Source: Halichoerus grypus | Lineage: Eukaryota > Chordata > Mammalia > Carnivora > Phocidae | DNA: 64,000 nt | Assembly: GCF_964656455.1 (NCBI RefSeq) | Contig: NC_135718.1 | Coordinates: 131,609,966-131,673,965 of the forward strand | Reading direction: 5' to 3' | Shown here: positions 46,561 through 58,765 of the stretch, piece by piece | Position numbering within the stretch: position 1 is the first letter of the stretch | Layout: each line of letters begins with the position of its first letter | The notes under the pieces: model-generated | Databases searched by the model: none | What the model was told of the DNA's origin: nothing | What the model saw: the letters and a program-made list of their open reading frames with translations, nothing else | Made by a program: the position numbers and the translations under genes

Positions 46561-46957
46561 GAGCTACAATTACTATTTTTATTAATTACTAGTTGCAAGA
46601 TGCAGTCCAGATCCTTCAGAAACTTATGCTGTAGTTGAAAGGGGAGAAGACATTTGCATAAATAACTCTGATCAAGGTAATGTAGCCATGATACTTGTCC
46701 CATAAATAATAGATAGTGTTCCACAGATGATAGTTGCTAGAGAATACAGTACAGGCCATAGAGGAAGAGCTCATGTCCAGCTCGGCTGCTCAAGGAGGAC
46801 CTGTGAACCAGTGGCAACTAGCAAAAACCCTCCTCCTGCATTTATGATAGATAGCACTGATCAATCACGGAGCTCTTCTTTTTTTCAGTTTTTAAAACTT
46901 GAAAAGTGTGTAAAATATATATGTATCATAAATGAATAACTATAAAGTAAGCACACA

Positions 46958-47179
46958 GGGGCGCCTGGATGGCTCAGTCGGTTGCAGGCGACTGCCTTCG
47001 GCTCAGGTCATGATCCTGGAGTCCCGGGATCGAGTCCCACATCGGGCTCCCTGCTCGGCGGGGAGTCTGCTTCTCCCTCTGACCCTCCCCCCTCTCATGT
47101 GCTCTCTCTCTCTCTCTCACTCTCTCAAATAAATGAATAAATAAAATCTTTAAAAAATATATATATAAAAAATAAAAAA
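46958..47179 (+). mobile_element. CAN-SINE (young)
   Basis: Head 'gggcgcctggatggctcagt', 'gactgccttcggctcaggtc', 'gaccctcccccctctcatgt' and an AAATAAATGAATAAATAAAA tail. Flanked by the 14-bp duplication aaagtaagcacaca at 46944-46957 and 47180-47193. Confidence 0.95.
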
Positions 47180-47303
47180 AAAGTAAGCACACAAGTAACT
47201 AGCCACACAGGAAGGTACGGAGCACCTTATCAGCACCGTGCTATCCTATACTCCCTGCAGTCACAACTCTCTGTTTCCTTCACTGTATTTGCTTGTCCCC
47301 TCC

Positions 47304-47513
47304 TTTTTTTTAAGATTTATTTATTTTAGAGAGAGAGAGGGAGAGAGCAAGCGTGAACAGGGGTTGGGGCAAGAGAGAGGGAGAGGGAGAATCATTAAGC
47401 AGACTCCCCACTGAGCGCGGAGCCTGCCGCAGGGCTTGATCTCAGAACCCCGAGATCATGACCTGAGCAGAAATCAAGAGTCAGCCGCTGAACCGACTGA
47501 GCCACCCAGGCGC
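47304..47513 (-). mobile_element. CAN-SINE
   Basis: Reversed SINE ('taagatttatttattttaga', 'ctccccactgagcgcggagc', 'gagccacccaggcgcccc'). It lies 124 bp from the + SINE ending at 47179, again as an inverted pair. Confidence 0.9.
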
Positions 47514-47524
47514 CCCTCCCTTGC

Positions 47525-48710
47525 TTTTCTTAAATTACATTTTCTAGTTATTCACCCCTAAACAGCGTAGTTTAATTTTGCATCTTGCTTCTTTTGTTTG
47601 CTACGGTTTGTGAGTTCCACCCACGCTTTACCTTGTTTCTTTTCATTGCTGTAGGGGCCCATTATGAATGCACCACAATTTACTTATCAATGTACATTTT
47701 GTTATCAATAAGGCTTGGGTTGCTTTGCTGTGGGATTAATGCAAACGATGCCACTGTGAACATTCTTATATATGCACACCCGTGTCCACATGGCCAGATT
47801 TCTAGGGTATATGCCTAGTAGTGGAATTGCTGGGTAAAAAAATAAACATATCTCCTTCTTTACTATATAATGCTAAACTGTTTTCCAAAACGTTATTAGT
47901 CATTTTCACCCCCACCAACAATGTATGAGAGTTTCATTTTTCTACATCCTTGCCAACATTTAGTCTGGTCAGATTTTTAATTTTAGCTGTAGTTTTATTT
48001 TTAACTGTTGTAATGTTAGCTATTGTCATATTGGTTTTAGTTTGTATTTTTCTGATTACTGAGTTTGAGGGCCTTTTCTTATTTTTCCTGACCATGTTAG
48101 ATACATTCTTTAGTGAAGTACCTATCCTGAATATCAGTCATTTTACTGATTATATGTGTTAAACATATATTCTCCTACACTGTGACTTATCTGTTTTTTT
48201 TAATATTTCCTATTGGTTAGTAAAAGTTCTTAATTTTAGTGTGGTTGCACCCATTTTCTTTTATGATTAGTGCTTTTCTACCATGTCGAAGAAAGCCTTT
48301 TCTACCCTAAGGTCTTGAAGATATTATTCCATTGTATTATCTTCTAAAAATCATAGTTTTGTCTTTCACATCATGGTCTAAAGCCATCCCCATGAAACCA
48401 GTTCTTTTTTTTTTAAAGATTTTATTTATTTATTTGAGAGAGAGGGAACGAGAGAGAGAGAGAGCATGAGAGGGGGGAGGGTCAGAGGGAGAAGCAGACT
48501 CCCCGCTGAGCAGGGAGCCTGATGTGGGATCATGATCTGAGCCGAAGGCAGTCGCTTAACCAACTGAGCCACCCATGCGCCCTGAAACCAGTTTTTATAT
48601 ATAGTGCAAGGTGTAGGGCACAATTTAATTAAAAAATAGGTCTGTAATTTCCATATGATCATTGATTGAAAATTATATCGCTCCTCCCCTGCAACCACAC
48701 ACTCGCTTTT
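47525..48710 (-). repeat. Old L1M LINE relic, hosting CAN-SINEs
   Basis: 'gtagtggaattgctgggtaa', 'ccaccaacaatgtatgagag' and 'ctacatccttgccaacattt' are reversed L1 text. Further on, 'catagttttgtctttcacat' and 'gcaaggtgtagggcacaatt' are reversed ORF2 text, cut by the SINE at 48405-48582. Confidence 0.75.
48405..48582 (-). mobile_element. CAN-SINE with an internal deletion
   Basis: Reversed SINE. 'agcctgatgtgggatcatga' shows that about 20 bp between the two conserved middle boxes is missing. Flanks tgaaaccagtt at 48393-48403 and 48583-48593 are the target duplication. Confidence 0.9.
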
Positions 48711-49125
48711 TTTTTTTTTTATTAAGATTTTATGTTTTGGGGCGCCTGGGTGGCTCAGTTGGTTAAGCGACTGCCTTCGGCTCAGGTCATGATCCTGGAG
48801 TCCCTGGATCGAGTCCCGCATCGGGCTCCCTGCTCTGCAGGGAGTCTGCTTTGCCCTCTGACCCTATCCCCTCTCATGTGTTCTCTCTCATTCTCTCTCT
48901 CTCAAATAAATAAATAAAAATCTTTAAAAAAAAAAAAAAAAGATTTTATGTTTTTATTTGACAGAGAGAGAGTGAGAGTGAGCACAAGCAGGAGGAGCGG
49001 CAGGGAGAGGGAGAAGCAGGTTCCCTGCCGAGCAGGGAGCCCGATGTGGGGCTCCATCTCAGGACCCTGGGATCATGACCTGAGCTGAAGGCCGATGCTT
49101 AAGCGACTGAGCCACCCAGGCGCCC
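48711..49125 (-). mobile_element. CAN-SINE interrupted by another CAN-SINE
   Basis: The T-tail and 'aagattttatgtttt' lie at 48711-48738. The rest of the reversed element ('gagcacaagcaggaggagcg', 'gagccacccaggcgccc') lies at 48955-49125. Outer flanks ccacacactcgctttt and ccacacacttgctttt are its duplication. The copy at 48739-48939 is inside it. Confidence 0.93.
48739..48939 (+). mobile_element. CAN-SINE nested inside an opposite CAN-SINE
   Basis: Complete + strand element with head 'ggcgcctgggtggctcagtt', 'gactgccttcggctcaggtc' and an AAATAAATAAATAAAAATC tail. Flanked by the 15-bp duplication aagattttatgtttt at 48724-48738 and 48940-48954, which is host SINE sequence. Confidence 0.96.
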
Positions 49126-49149
49126 CCACACACTTGCTTTTTAAAAAAA

Positions 49150-49560
49150 GTTGTGTTGAAGATTTACCCCGTGCTAGGCATGGTCCTAAATGCTTTCCAT
49201 GCAGAAAGCAGAGAGGTGACATTTGAGCTGGGTGTTTAGTGAATGAAAAGGATTTTGTAATTAGAGATGGAAAAAGAAGGTGTTTACGATTGTCGGGGGT
49301 GGGGCGGGGAGAGCAGGGTGGAAGGATTTTCCATGTGGAAGGAACTGGCTTCAGGACAAAAGAGAGCACAGGAATGAGGAGAACTCTTCAGAGGGTGGCC
49401 AGTACAATAGTTTGGCTAAATCAGAGTATTTGTGAGGAAAGTAGTCGAAACAAAGCTGAAAAGAGCCCTCCTCCAACAGAGGAGTTTGAACTTTATTCTG
49501 GAGAGCATTTGGGTACGGTGGAAGGTTTATTCATAGGAAAATGATGTAATAGAGCTGCTG
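49150..49560 (-). repeat. LINE L2 relic
   Basis: 'taccccgtgctaggcatggt', 'agaggtgacatttgagctgg' and 'tttgaactttattctggaga' follow reversed L2 order. A G-rich tract at 49295-49317 lies inside it. Confidence 0.6.
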
Positions 49561-50164
49561 TTCAGAAAGACCGGGCCTCTAATCCAGGGGCAGGGGAAGC
49601 GGTGCCAAGAGGGATGTAAAGGAGACAAATGTCAGATGTGTCATGAAGGAAAAGTCAGCAGCTTATGGCCACTTATTGGAGAGAGAATTGGAAGTCAATG
49701 ATTACTTCTTTCTATTTTTATGCTGGTGTCACATAGAAGAGGCCAGTGTGGTGTTAAGGAATTTGGGATAGCTGGTGAAGGTGACATTGTCACGTATGTC
49801 CCAGGAACTAGATGGCCACACCTTCCCGGGACCCCCAAATGGCCCATTACGTGTGCTCATTTTTAGGACTTCATGTGAAGTTCCTCCATTTTGTGGACTC
49901 TGGGTCATCAGAGAATGCCTGAGATTTGAATCTGGGTTCTGAATCACTACAGCTAGTTTTTTTTAGATTCCCTTCATGTGAGGTAGATTCAGCCCCCTCC
50001 TGCCCTTTGATGGACCGTGGTTTTTGAAAAGCCCCTAAGGAAGTATGAGGAACCATATTTAAAGCCTCAGGTTTGCTTCTCTTTTGTTTTACCAGAATAT
50101 TTTGGTCACCATGTGCTGGGAAATGAATAATTTTAAAACATAAATGTGGTAAGCCCTCATGTAA
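49561..50164. other. Unique intron sequence
   Basis: Nothing recognised. Confidence 0.5.
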
Positions 50165-50290
50165 GCCAATATCCATTCATTCTTTCATACAAAACATATT
50201 TCAGTACTTGTTAGGTATCCAGTATTGCACTGGTCCTGGTGAGGGCTACATATAAACATAAAATAATCTCTGTCTTCAAAGTTTAGACTT
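50165..50290 (-). repeat. LINE L2 3' terminus
   Basis: 'tacttgttaggtatccagta' and 'cattcattctttcatacaaa' form a diverged reversed L2 end. Confidence 0.5.
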
Positions 50291-53200
50291 TGGGTTGTAC
50301 TTCTAGAAATGGCAGTTTAGGTAATTCAGACCAACCTTATGCTCCTTTGGAGCTGTTTTTCCCCAGGAGGCATCTACTATTCTAGAAAAGATCCCTGAGG
50401 GCCAAGAAGCCTAGCAGAGCTTTTAATAGCCTTGTAGGGCTAACAGGACAAACACTGGAATACAAGGCCAAGGAGGGGGAGCCCTGGTAAACTTCTCCAG
50501 GCTTTAGGACCCCACAGGTCTACAGCTTAGAAGTAAGGGTAAACCAGAAATAGACTTTAGCAGTCTCACAGGACTGAAGCCTAGCTTCAAATTATCTTAA
50601 TCTCTAATTGGATTAAGGTGATCTAGGATAGTAGTGGCTAGAAGCAAATTTAAATCCTCTCTAGTGGAAGATACTGTCATCCTGGGCCTAACAGTTGCCA
50701 CTCATTGTTTTGTATGTAGCTTCTAAGAAAAACAATATACCCACGGGAGATCCATGCAATGGTTTTCAGACAGACTTTAAATTAACTATGTTTAATACAT
50801 TTATGAAATCAAATAATAACCAAAACCTGGAAATTTTTAGAATCAACTTAAAATGGATCAAAGATGTAACTGTAAGAGCTTAAATTCTTAGAAGAAAACA
50901 GGCATAAATCTTTGACCTTGGATTAGGTACCATTTCTTAGATATAAAGCAGAAAACAGGCATAAATCTTTTGTGACCTTGGTGGTTAGGTAACTTTTCTT
51001 AGATATGACACCAAACACAAGCAATAAAAGAAAAAAATACATGAATTGAACTTCAGCAAAATTTTAAACTTCTGTGCTTCAAAAGACACAGTCAAAAAGA
51101 TTAAAAAGACAACCTATAGACTCAGAGAAAATATTTTCAAATCATGTATCTGATAAGGATCTAGTATTCAGAATATATGAGGAACTCTTAGAACTCAACA
51201 ACAAGAAGACAAACAACCCAATTTTGCAAAAGGTGAAAGGCTTGCAAAGAAGGTATACAAATGGCCAGTAAACAGATGAAGATGCTCAACATTGTTAGTC
51301 ATTAGGGAACTGCAAATCAAAACCGCAGTGAAATAGCACTTCATACCCACTGGGATGGCTATAATTAAAGAAAAATAAGAAAAGAACAAGTGTTGGCAAG
51401 GATGTAGAGTTGTTGGAACCCTCATACATTGCTAGTGGGATTGTTAAATAGTGCAGATGCTGTGAAAAATAATTTGGCAGTTCCTCAAAAATGTAAGCAA
51501 AACTTATGCAAAAACATAACGTGGAGTTACCCTATGACCCAGCAATTCTATTTTCCTACATATATACCCAAGAGAATTGAAAACAGGCTCACTGAAAAAC
51601 TTGTACATGAATGTTTATAGTGGCATTATTCATAATCACCCCAAAATGAAAACAATCCAAATATTCACCAGCGGATTAATGGATTAAAAAAATGTGGCAT
51701 ATCCATTCAATGGAATATTTCTCAGCCACAAAAAGGAAATAAGTACTGATACAGCATGGATGGACCTTGAAAACAATATGCTAGGTGAAAGAAGTCAGCC
51801 ACATATTGTATGATTCCATTTGATAGGAAATATCCAAAATGGGCAAACCCATAGAGACAGAAAGTAGATTAGTGGTTACCAGGAGCTGAGGGGAAAGGGT
51901 GGTGGTGTTGGGAGTTAATACTAATAGGTATGAGGTTTCTTTTTGGGGTGATGAAATGTTCTGGAATTAGTGGTGATTATTGCACAACCATCTGAATATA
52001 CTAAAAACCACTGAATTGTACACTTTATTTATTTTTTAATTGTGTACTTTAAAATGGTGAATTGTATGGTATGTGAATTTTATCTCTATTTAAAAAAAGG
52101 AAGATTGAAGCAGAAATTTTAGTACTGAAAATATACAGTAACTAAAATAACTCAATGCATGGATTGAACAGATTAGACAAAGAATAGAGAATTAGACAAA
52201 GAATAAAGAATTAATGACTGAAAGGTAGGTCAGAAAAAATAGATCTACTGAAGCTTAGAGAGGTAAAAGGATGGAAAATACAAAAACGAGCATAGAAGAC
52301 TTTTGGGATATGGTGAATAGGCCTAACATACATACACGTGAAGTTCCAGAAGAGGAGAACAGAGAGAATGGGTAGAAACAATATTTGAAGAGATAATGGT
52401 GGCAAATTGTCCAAACTAGAGAAAGACCTCAAGTTGCAGGTTGAAGAAGCATTATGAACCCCATGTAGGATAAACAAAGAAAATTACATGTGGGCACATT
52501 ATAGTAAAATTGCTGAAAACCATGACAGAGAGAATCAAAATCTTTAAGACAGCTAGAGATAGAAAAAAAAAAAAAGGCATATATTACCTTCAAAGGAACA
52601 ACAACAAGGTTGACAGCTGAGTTCTTAACAGAAATAGTGGAAGACAGGAGACAATGGAATGAAAAGCTGAAAGAAATCTTTCAAAAATGAAGGTGAACTA
52701 GACTTTTTCAGGCAAGAAAAAATGAGAATTTATCACCAGCAGCCCTGCACTAAAAGGAATACTAAATGTTATTCTTTACGCAGAAAGAAAATGATCCCAG
52801 ATAGAAGCCTCGAGACGCAGGAAAAGAAATAGTGTTCACCTAAAAGAATAGTGACTGTTAAAAAAATAATAATTTCATATGAGCTGTTAAGCATATATAA
52901 AATTAATGAAAATGGCAGCAATGGAGTCTATCTCTAAATGGGGATGGGGAAATAGGTTTAATAGTATTGTGCAAAAAGCGGTAAGAATATTAATTTATAT
53001 TAGACTTTGGCAAGTCAAGCATATATATTGTAATTTAGTTACGGTTACCAGTAGAGAAATAGTATCTCTACCAATCTAAGAGAGGAGGAAACTCAATTAA
53101 TAAGAAATGGCCCCAAAGAAGATAAGGACGATTCTGGTAAAGGCAAAACTGTTGGGACATGGAACACAGCAGTGGCTTCCAGGGGTCAGGGGTGGGAGAG

Positions 53201-53900
53201 TTTGCCTGTGGAGGGGGGCAGCACGAGAGAATTTTTTTGGTCGATGACGGAACTGTCCTGTGTCTTAATTGTGGTGGATTTCACAAAACACACAGAATAT
53301 GCTAAAACAGTGACTTTCACTGAATTTTTTAAAATGGAAGAGAAAAAGAAGATAAAAAATAAGAGGAAAGGAGGCTATAGAGACAAGTAGAACAAATGGC
53401 ATATGGCCGGTTGGTGGATTTGAATGTATCAGTAATTATAAGGATAAATTGACTCATGTAAAATTAAAAGGTAGAGTCAAACATATTTTAAATAAAACCA
53501 AAGTATATGTTGCTTATAAGAGAAGACACATGCCTTAAATATAAGCATATAGAAAGATTTAAAGCAGAATGATGGGAAAAGAAAGCTTGATAAGATCAGA
53601 CCAAGTAGATTTTAATTCAAAAAGTATTATTAGAGATAAAAGGAGACATTTTATAATAATTGGAGTTTAGTTACCAGGAAGTAGTATATACTTAATAACA
53701 TAACATTAAAATACGTAAGTCAAAAACGGGCAGAATTAAAAGAAGGAACAGACAAATCATCAACCCCAATGGGAGATTTAATAATACACCTGTCTTGATG
53801 AATGATTAAACAATTAGACCAAAAAAAAATCCAGTAAAGATACAGAGAGTTGAAAAACAGTTAAACTGCCTAAATGACATTTATGGGCACAGTGCCTAAT
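50291..53900 (+). mobile_element. HAL1/L1 composite LINE relic
   Basis: From 50291 the text resembles the 5' part of HAL1, an ORF1-only L1 relative ('aaaaacaatatacccacggg', 'cagacagactttaaattaac'). From about 50830 to 52098 it is L1 ORF2 end and 3' UTR ('aaatggatcaaagatgtaac', 'caaatcatgtatctgataag', 'gtacactttatttatttttt'). From 52100 HAL1/ORF1-like text returns ('gaagttccagaagaggagaa', 'acattatagtaaaattgctg', 'caccagcagccctgcactaa'). At 53150-53345 there is L1 3' UTR-like sequence. The simplest reading is an L1 3' end inserted into a HAL1 element. All frames are broken. Confidence 0.65.
50894..51007 (+). repeat. Local tandem duplication inside L1 sequence
   Basis: Two direct copies about 57 bp apart share 'gaaaacaggcataaatcttt', 'gaccttgg' and 'cttagatat' (50894-50945 and 50951-51007). 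They differ by small insertions and substitutions, so the duplication is not recent. Confidence 0.85.
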
Positions 53901-56114
53901 TGCAGGCAGATACACATTCTTTTCAAGTGTACTTGGAGCATTTATAAAGCCTGAATCAAAGAGGAAAAATCGAAGCACTAAGGTGAAAAATCAGAGCTGG
54001 AGATTGGAAATTGCCAGTTTCAAACTCTGGACATTTTCCTTCTCACAGTTAAATGATTTTGCATTGGGAATGAGGTACTGGCAAGAAGGAAGGTGCCCTC
54101 TTCCAAGGATATAGATTTTTTTTAACTGTATGTGGACCATGCCGGATGGGAGTGGCAGTGTGGACAAAGTGCTGACAAAGACAAAAGGTTGCATACCCCC
54201 CTCCCTATCAGAAGAGATCTGGTCTCCACTCTAGCCCCAAGGAAGTGCATTCTAGTCCTCTGCCAACAAAGAGCTCTACTTGTCTTCTGGGGTTGGCTTT
54301 AGGCAACTCATGGGTCCAGCTCTGGCACCTGGAGTGTCAAGAAAATGGTCTCTCCACAATGAACCTCCAGGAGCCTCTTCTCCTCTCTCGACAGTGGGAT
54401 TCTAAGGCAACTCCAAAAGTACTAAAACTACACAGATCCTTCAATGAATTGGCTGTGCTGCTGGGTTCCTCTTTCTGAAAGTATTTAATCAGCGATTTTC
54501 CCAGTGCCCCAGGCATTTCCTGTACGGGTGCTGCTGACTGTTTTACTTCCTACCAGGCCGCCCTCCTCTTGGTGTTCACGCTGCCAACTTTCAGATGAGC
54601 TCTATTAACTTGTGTTCTTCCAGCCTTTCCCCAGCCATCTGGGAGCCACACAGGCATTCTTCCCATCCCCCAGCTCCTGGAATTCCTTATTGTGGGAGGG
54701 TATATGCTTGCAAGCACCTTATCATTCTGGCTCTCCTCCCCCCCGCCACCCCCCTTCTTGCCCAGTTCCAAGCAATTGATTGTTTTTTCTCCAGCATTCA
54801 TTTTACAGTTGCTGAGAGATTTGTGCTCTCATGTTACCTGTTTGCCTTTGTGTCTTTTGTCCCCTGTGTCCTGGTCTACTCAGGGCACCACAGTTACCTA
54901 CACACCATTTCTATGCGTTTAGTGTCCTGCCTGGGAGATCTTCAGTATGACCTCAAGAAATGCTTTAGCACTCGAGATCAGAGCCTGAAGACATTATTAC
55001 ACTCCTACTAACATCATTATCCAGAAGAGTTAAAGATGGAAATGTGCCAAGAAAAGGATCACAGTGGTGATTTAAGAAATGAAGCCTCAGACTTGGTTGC
55101 CTCCTTCCTTTTAAAGGATGTTGCTTTCAGCTTATTTTCTTAGCATTAGACTGGGTCCTTCTAAGAGATGGAAACAACCAGAGAGGAACATTCAGGTTTA
55201 GGTTGTTATAAGACTGTGTTTTAGTCTGTGCCATCTGAGGTCCTGGGAGAGCAGAGAGGGCCTTCGGCTTCTTCCTAGCGCCTGGCCCCATCCCTGGCCC
55301 GGCCCCAGTCCAGTGGGACTCAGTCTTGTCTGAATTAGGTGTTTCCATGGCAACAGGTTCTGGTTACTTGTAACAGAGCAGAGTGAACATCCATCCATGG
55401 AAGGTAGGAGCTGAATCCACAGAGTTCATGGTCATGCCATTGAATGGATTTTCTCCCAGGGCCCCTAGCGTTACTGTGGTTATCAAGTCTGGCTATTCAT
55501 ACATTGTGGAACTTGTGGAAAAGCCTTAAGGAAATGGCTTTCAGAAACAAGTGCCCTAGAGGAGAAAGCCCCTGGATTTCATTAAACCAGAACTTGGTAA
55601 CGGACAGTCTTTGACTTTTTTGACCTAGGCAGTAGGGAGCTCCTACGTTTGGACATTTAATTTATGACCCCCAACTGAACGCAGTCTCAGTTGTGCAGTT
55701 GAGAAAGATTTTTTTCTTTTTAATCTTCCTGAAGGGATAGAAAGTAATTGTATCCTCATTTTCCTTCTACACCACCTCCCTCCACTCCCAGTTTCCTCCT
55801 TTCTGCTAAACACTTTTTTTCCCCCCTTGGGAAAACTGCATTATTTCTTATGGAGTCATTGTTACTTTGGTTCTTACTGAAACTGAGGAGGAGAATAGAT
55901 TGTACAGCAGGGGGCATAAGGAAAAGCAAAGATTCTTCTTCCCTGTGGGTTGATAGAGCCCTGCCATCGGAGGGAGTTAGCTGCAATCCTGCCCGGCGAT
56001 CAGCTTCTGGGACCTTCCCAATTCCACCTAACATGATCATTAACGTGTTGTGAGGGCGCAGACGGAGGAGCACAGTGTGGAGAGAGCACTCAGGTGGGTG
56101 TTAAAGGGGCTAGA
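53901..56114. other. Unique intron sequence
   Basis: No repeat family or exon recognised. Frames of 138 codons (54595-55011, +) and shorter have no recognisable domain. Confidence 0.45.
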
Positions 56115-56325
56115 TGCTAATATAATAGTACCTAACAGTTACTGAGCCTACTAGGTGCCACATTCTGTTTCAAGGACTTTACACAGATTATTATCTCACT
56201 ATTACCCTATTTTGCAGATAGGAAAACTAAGGCATGGAGCGGTTGAATAATTTACCCGAGGTCATGTGATCAGGTAGTGGAAGCAGGATTCAAATCCTGC
56301 TCCATCCAGAGCCTGCGTGTCTCTT
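56115..56325 (-). repeat. MIR SINE, followed by a weak + strand MIR fragment
   Basis: 'acagttactgagcctactag', 'ttttgcagataggaaaacta' and 'ggaagcaggattcaaatcct' are reversed MIR. A separate + strand core, 'tttgaccctggaaaagtcat', lies at about 56345-56460. Confidence 0.75.
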
Positions 56326-56662
56326 CATCCTCCTCCAGTACTGCAGGTGGTCCTAGGCAGGGTGCCTCTTCAGCTGTTTGACCCTGGAAAAGTCATTTCA
56401 CCGTTTGGGGCTCATCTGTGAACTGTAACCTGAGGGAGTTTATGTGGGCAACTTCTGATGCAGTTTCCACTTTGAAGAATCTAGATGCAGAGAAGGCAAC
56501 TATGTTGTTTTATTCTTGTGGTTAGGTGAAAGCACAGTGTTTAAGTCTAAACTAAAATTTGATCTAGTTGATTCAACAACTGATTACTTCACGGCTCCTG
56601 TGCACAAAGCAGTGGGCTGGGCACCGTGGGAGACAGAAAGGGGCTTTAAAAGTTATAATCTG

Positions 56663-56841
56663 GGGCACCTGGGTGGCTCAGTCCGTTAATGTCTGCCTTT
56701 GGCTCAGGTCGTGATGTCAGGGTGCTGGGATCAAGTCCCATGTCGGGCTCCCTGCTCCACGGGGAGTCTTCTTCTCCCTCTGCCCCTCCTCTCACTCGTT
56801 CTCTCAATCTCTCTCTCTCTCAAATAATAAATTAAAAAAAA
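56663..56841 (+). mobile_element. CAN-SINE
   Basis: Head 'ggcacctgggtggctcagtc', 'ctgcctttggctcaggtcgt' and a TCAAATAATAAATT tail. Flanked by the 15-bp duplication aaaagttataatctg at 56648-56662 and 56842-56856. Confidence 0.95.
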
Positions 56842-56913
56842 AAAAGTTATAATCTGTTTGTTTTGTTGTTTAGGCTAAGTAATTCAGATAATTAAACAAG
56901 AATCTACTTGAGA

Positions 56914-57126
56914 GGGCGCCTGGGTGGCTCAGTTGGTTAAGCAACTGCCTTCGGCTCAGGTCATGATCCTGGAGTCCCTGGATCGAGTCCCGCATCGGGC
57001 TCCCTGCTCGGCAGGGAGTCTGCTTCTCCCTCTGACCCTCCTCCCTCTCATGCTCTCTGTCTCTCATTCTCTCTCTCTCAAATAAATAAATAAAATCTTT
57101 AAAAAAAAAAAAAAAATAAATAAATA
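56914..57126 (+). mobile_element. CAN-SINE (young), head to tail with the previous copy
   Basis: Head 'ggcgcctgggtggctcagtt', 'gactgccttcggctcaggtc'-like text with one change, 'gaccctcctccctctcatgc' and a long AAATAAATAAATAAAATC tail with extra AAAT units. Flanked by the 16-bp duplication aagaatctacttgaga at 56898-56913 and 57127-57142. Confidence 0.96.
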
Positions 57127-57142
57127 AAGAATCTACTTGAGA

Positions 57143-58751
57143 AACCAACTGTGTTAGAAGGTGAATTCTGAGACAGGTAATTTGGGTCTCAGACTGTATC
57201 CGGTTTCAGACATTTTCTTTTAAGTTATGACTCCTGTCACCAGGAGCGCTTAACTACACCCATTCACTTCTGAGTGAAGGAGCTACTGGTGAGATTAGTT
57301 TTTACAGTGCTGACAAGCTCAAGAGATTCTTTAAAAGTGTAATGTGCCTACTTGGGGAGTTGCTTATACTGAAGCAACGTCATTATAACCTGAAATATCT
57401 ATTCTCACTTAGAAAGGCAAATTCAAAGAAAAAGGATATGTTGTAGAATACCTAGATTTTTTTGAAGTCGGATTTCTGTTTTTGGCATGCTAGGTTCACC
57501 ATCTAACTTGCTCTGGGGTCAGGTTAAAGTATGGAATCCTCTTGGCCGAGATAGAAAAAAAAAATTGATCTCGAATAGAAAGCTAGCTTAAGACATTCCT
57601 TTTCTAGTAAGGCCTTTGAGACTGGAAGAGTTGTGTTCTGATATGTTCGGACATCAGATTAATGTCATCTTTCTCAGTGACTTGTAAATTTTAAACTATT
57701 TTGTATACTGCTATATTCCCAGTCAAACCACAAGTGCTTGACACATACTAGGCGTTCTGTAAATATTTGCCGACAGACTCCGTATTGCTCACTCCTTGAA
57801 ATCCAGCATTTCCCCCTTGCCAAGATCTAGGACTTGTACCTGCTTCCAAACATCTGATCCCCCACCTTGAGAAGGTAAGTCTTTTAGTGTCTGTCTTAGT
57901 TGGTGGGCTCCAGTCCCTAACCCACTATTTTCTTTATTAATTCCACAACTTCAGCGTACCCAGTCTTTTTAAACCTGTGCATAATGACTCATTAATGAGT
58001 TGTAAAGTGAACCTAGTGAGTTATGACTAACATTAAAAAAAAATAGAAGAGAAGAGAAAAGAGTAGGAAATAGCAGAATGCACTGCGAGTATTAAGTAGT
58101 TTTATTGTAGACACACCATAGTATACTGGATTGCAATTTTTAAAAATGTACATTTTGAAATCCCATTCTCCCCTGTCTTTAGAAGGTAAAAGCACTTTAG
58201 GCGTCCCTCTCACGGCAGCTCCCAGCCTACCTCTCTATAAAAGTTTTGCAGTTCAGTATATTTGTATTTTATCCTAGCTTGGGGCTCCCCAGAGTATGAA
58301 GTTGTAAGTGGAACACAGCCTTCCTAGAGCCATCCCGTGGTATCCTAATGAGTGCATGCTGGCTAGGAAGAGTCCTTCTGTGTATACACAAGTGATGTGG
58401 CCTAGGGGACATCTAGAAGCCATGTCTGAGCTCTGACCTGCAGGGTCACCACCCGCGCACCCCTGCCACTTCACACGGTGCCACTTGTTTTGATGGGCTG
58501 AGGTGGGTCGGGGAAGGGCCCGACACAGTGTCTGCCATCCGCTAGCACCGGCCGTGCTGCCAAACACCCACTCCTTTTCCCCGTCCTCCCCACCAAAAAG
58601 CACTGCAGGCAAAGCTCCAGCTCGCGAAACGTGGCCTCTTTGAAGTGCCGGATGAGTGTCCCTGCAGCTGTCGCTCTACATCTGGTGGCACTTCTCCTGC
58701 TGCCAGAGCTTCATAGAGGCTTCGCGTCCCTTTCCTCAGAAACCTGTACAT
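57143..58751. other. Mostly unique intron sequence
   Basis: One L2 3' end lies at 57690-57775 (+): 'gtgcttgacacatactaggc'. Base composition becomes GC-richer from about 58400. Confidence 0.5.
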
Positions 58752-58765
58752 GTAAATTCAATTTT

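Noticed and set aside
31577..53900. Active LINE-1 elements
   Set aside because: All L1 and HAL1 copies are 5' truncated or broken by stops and insertions.
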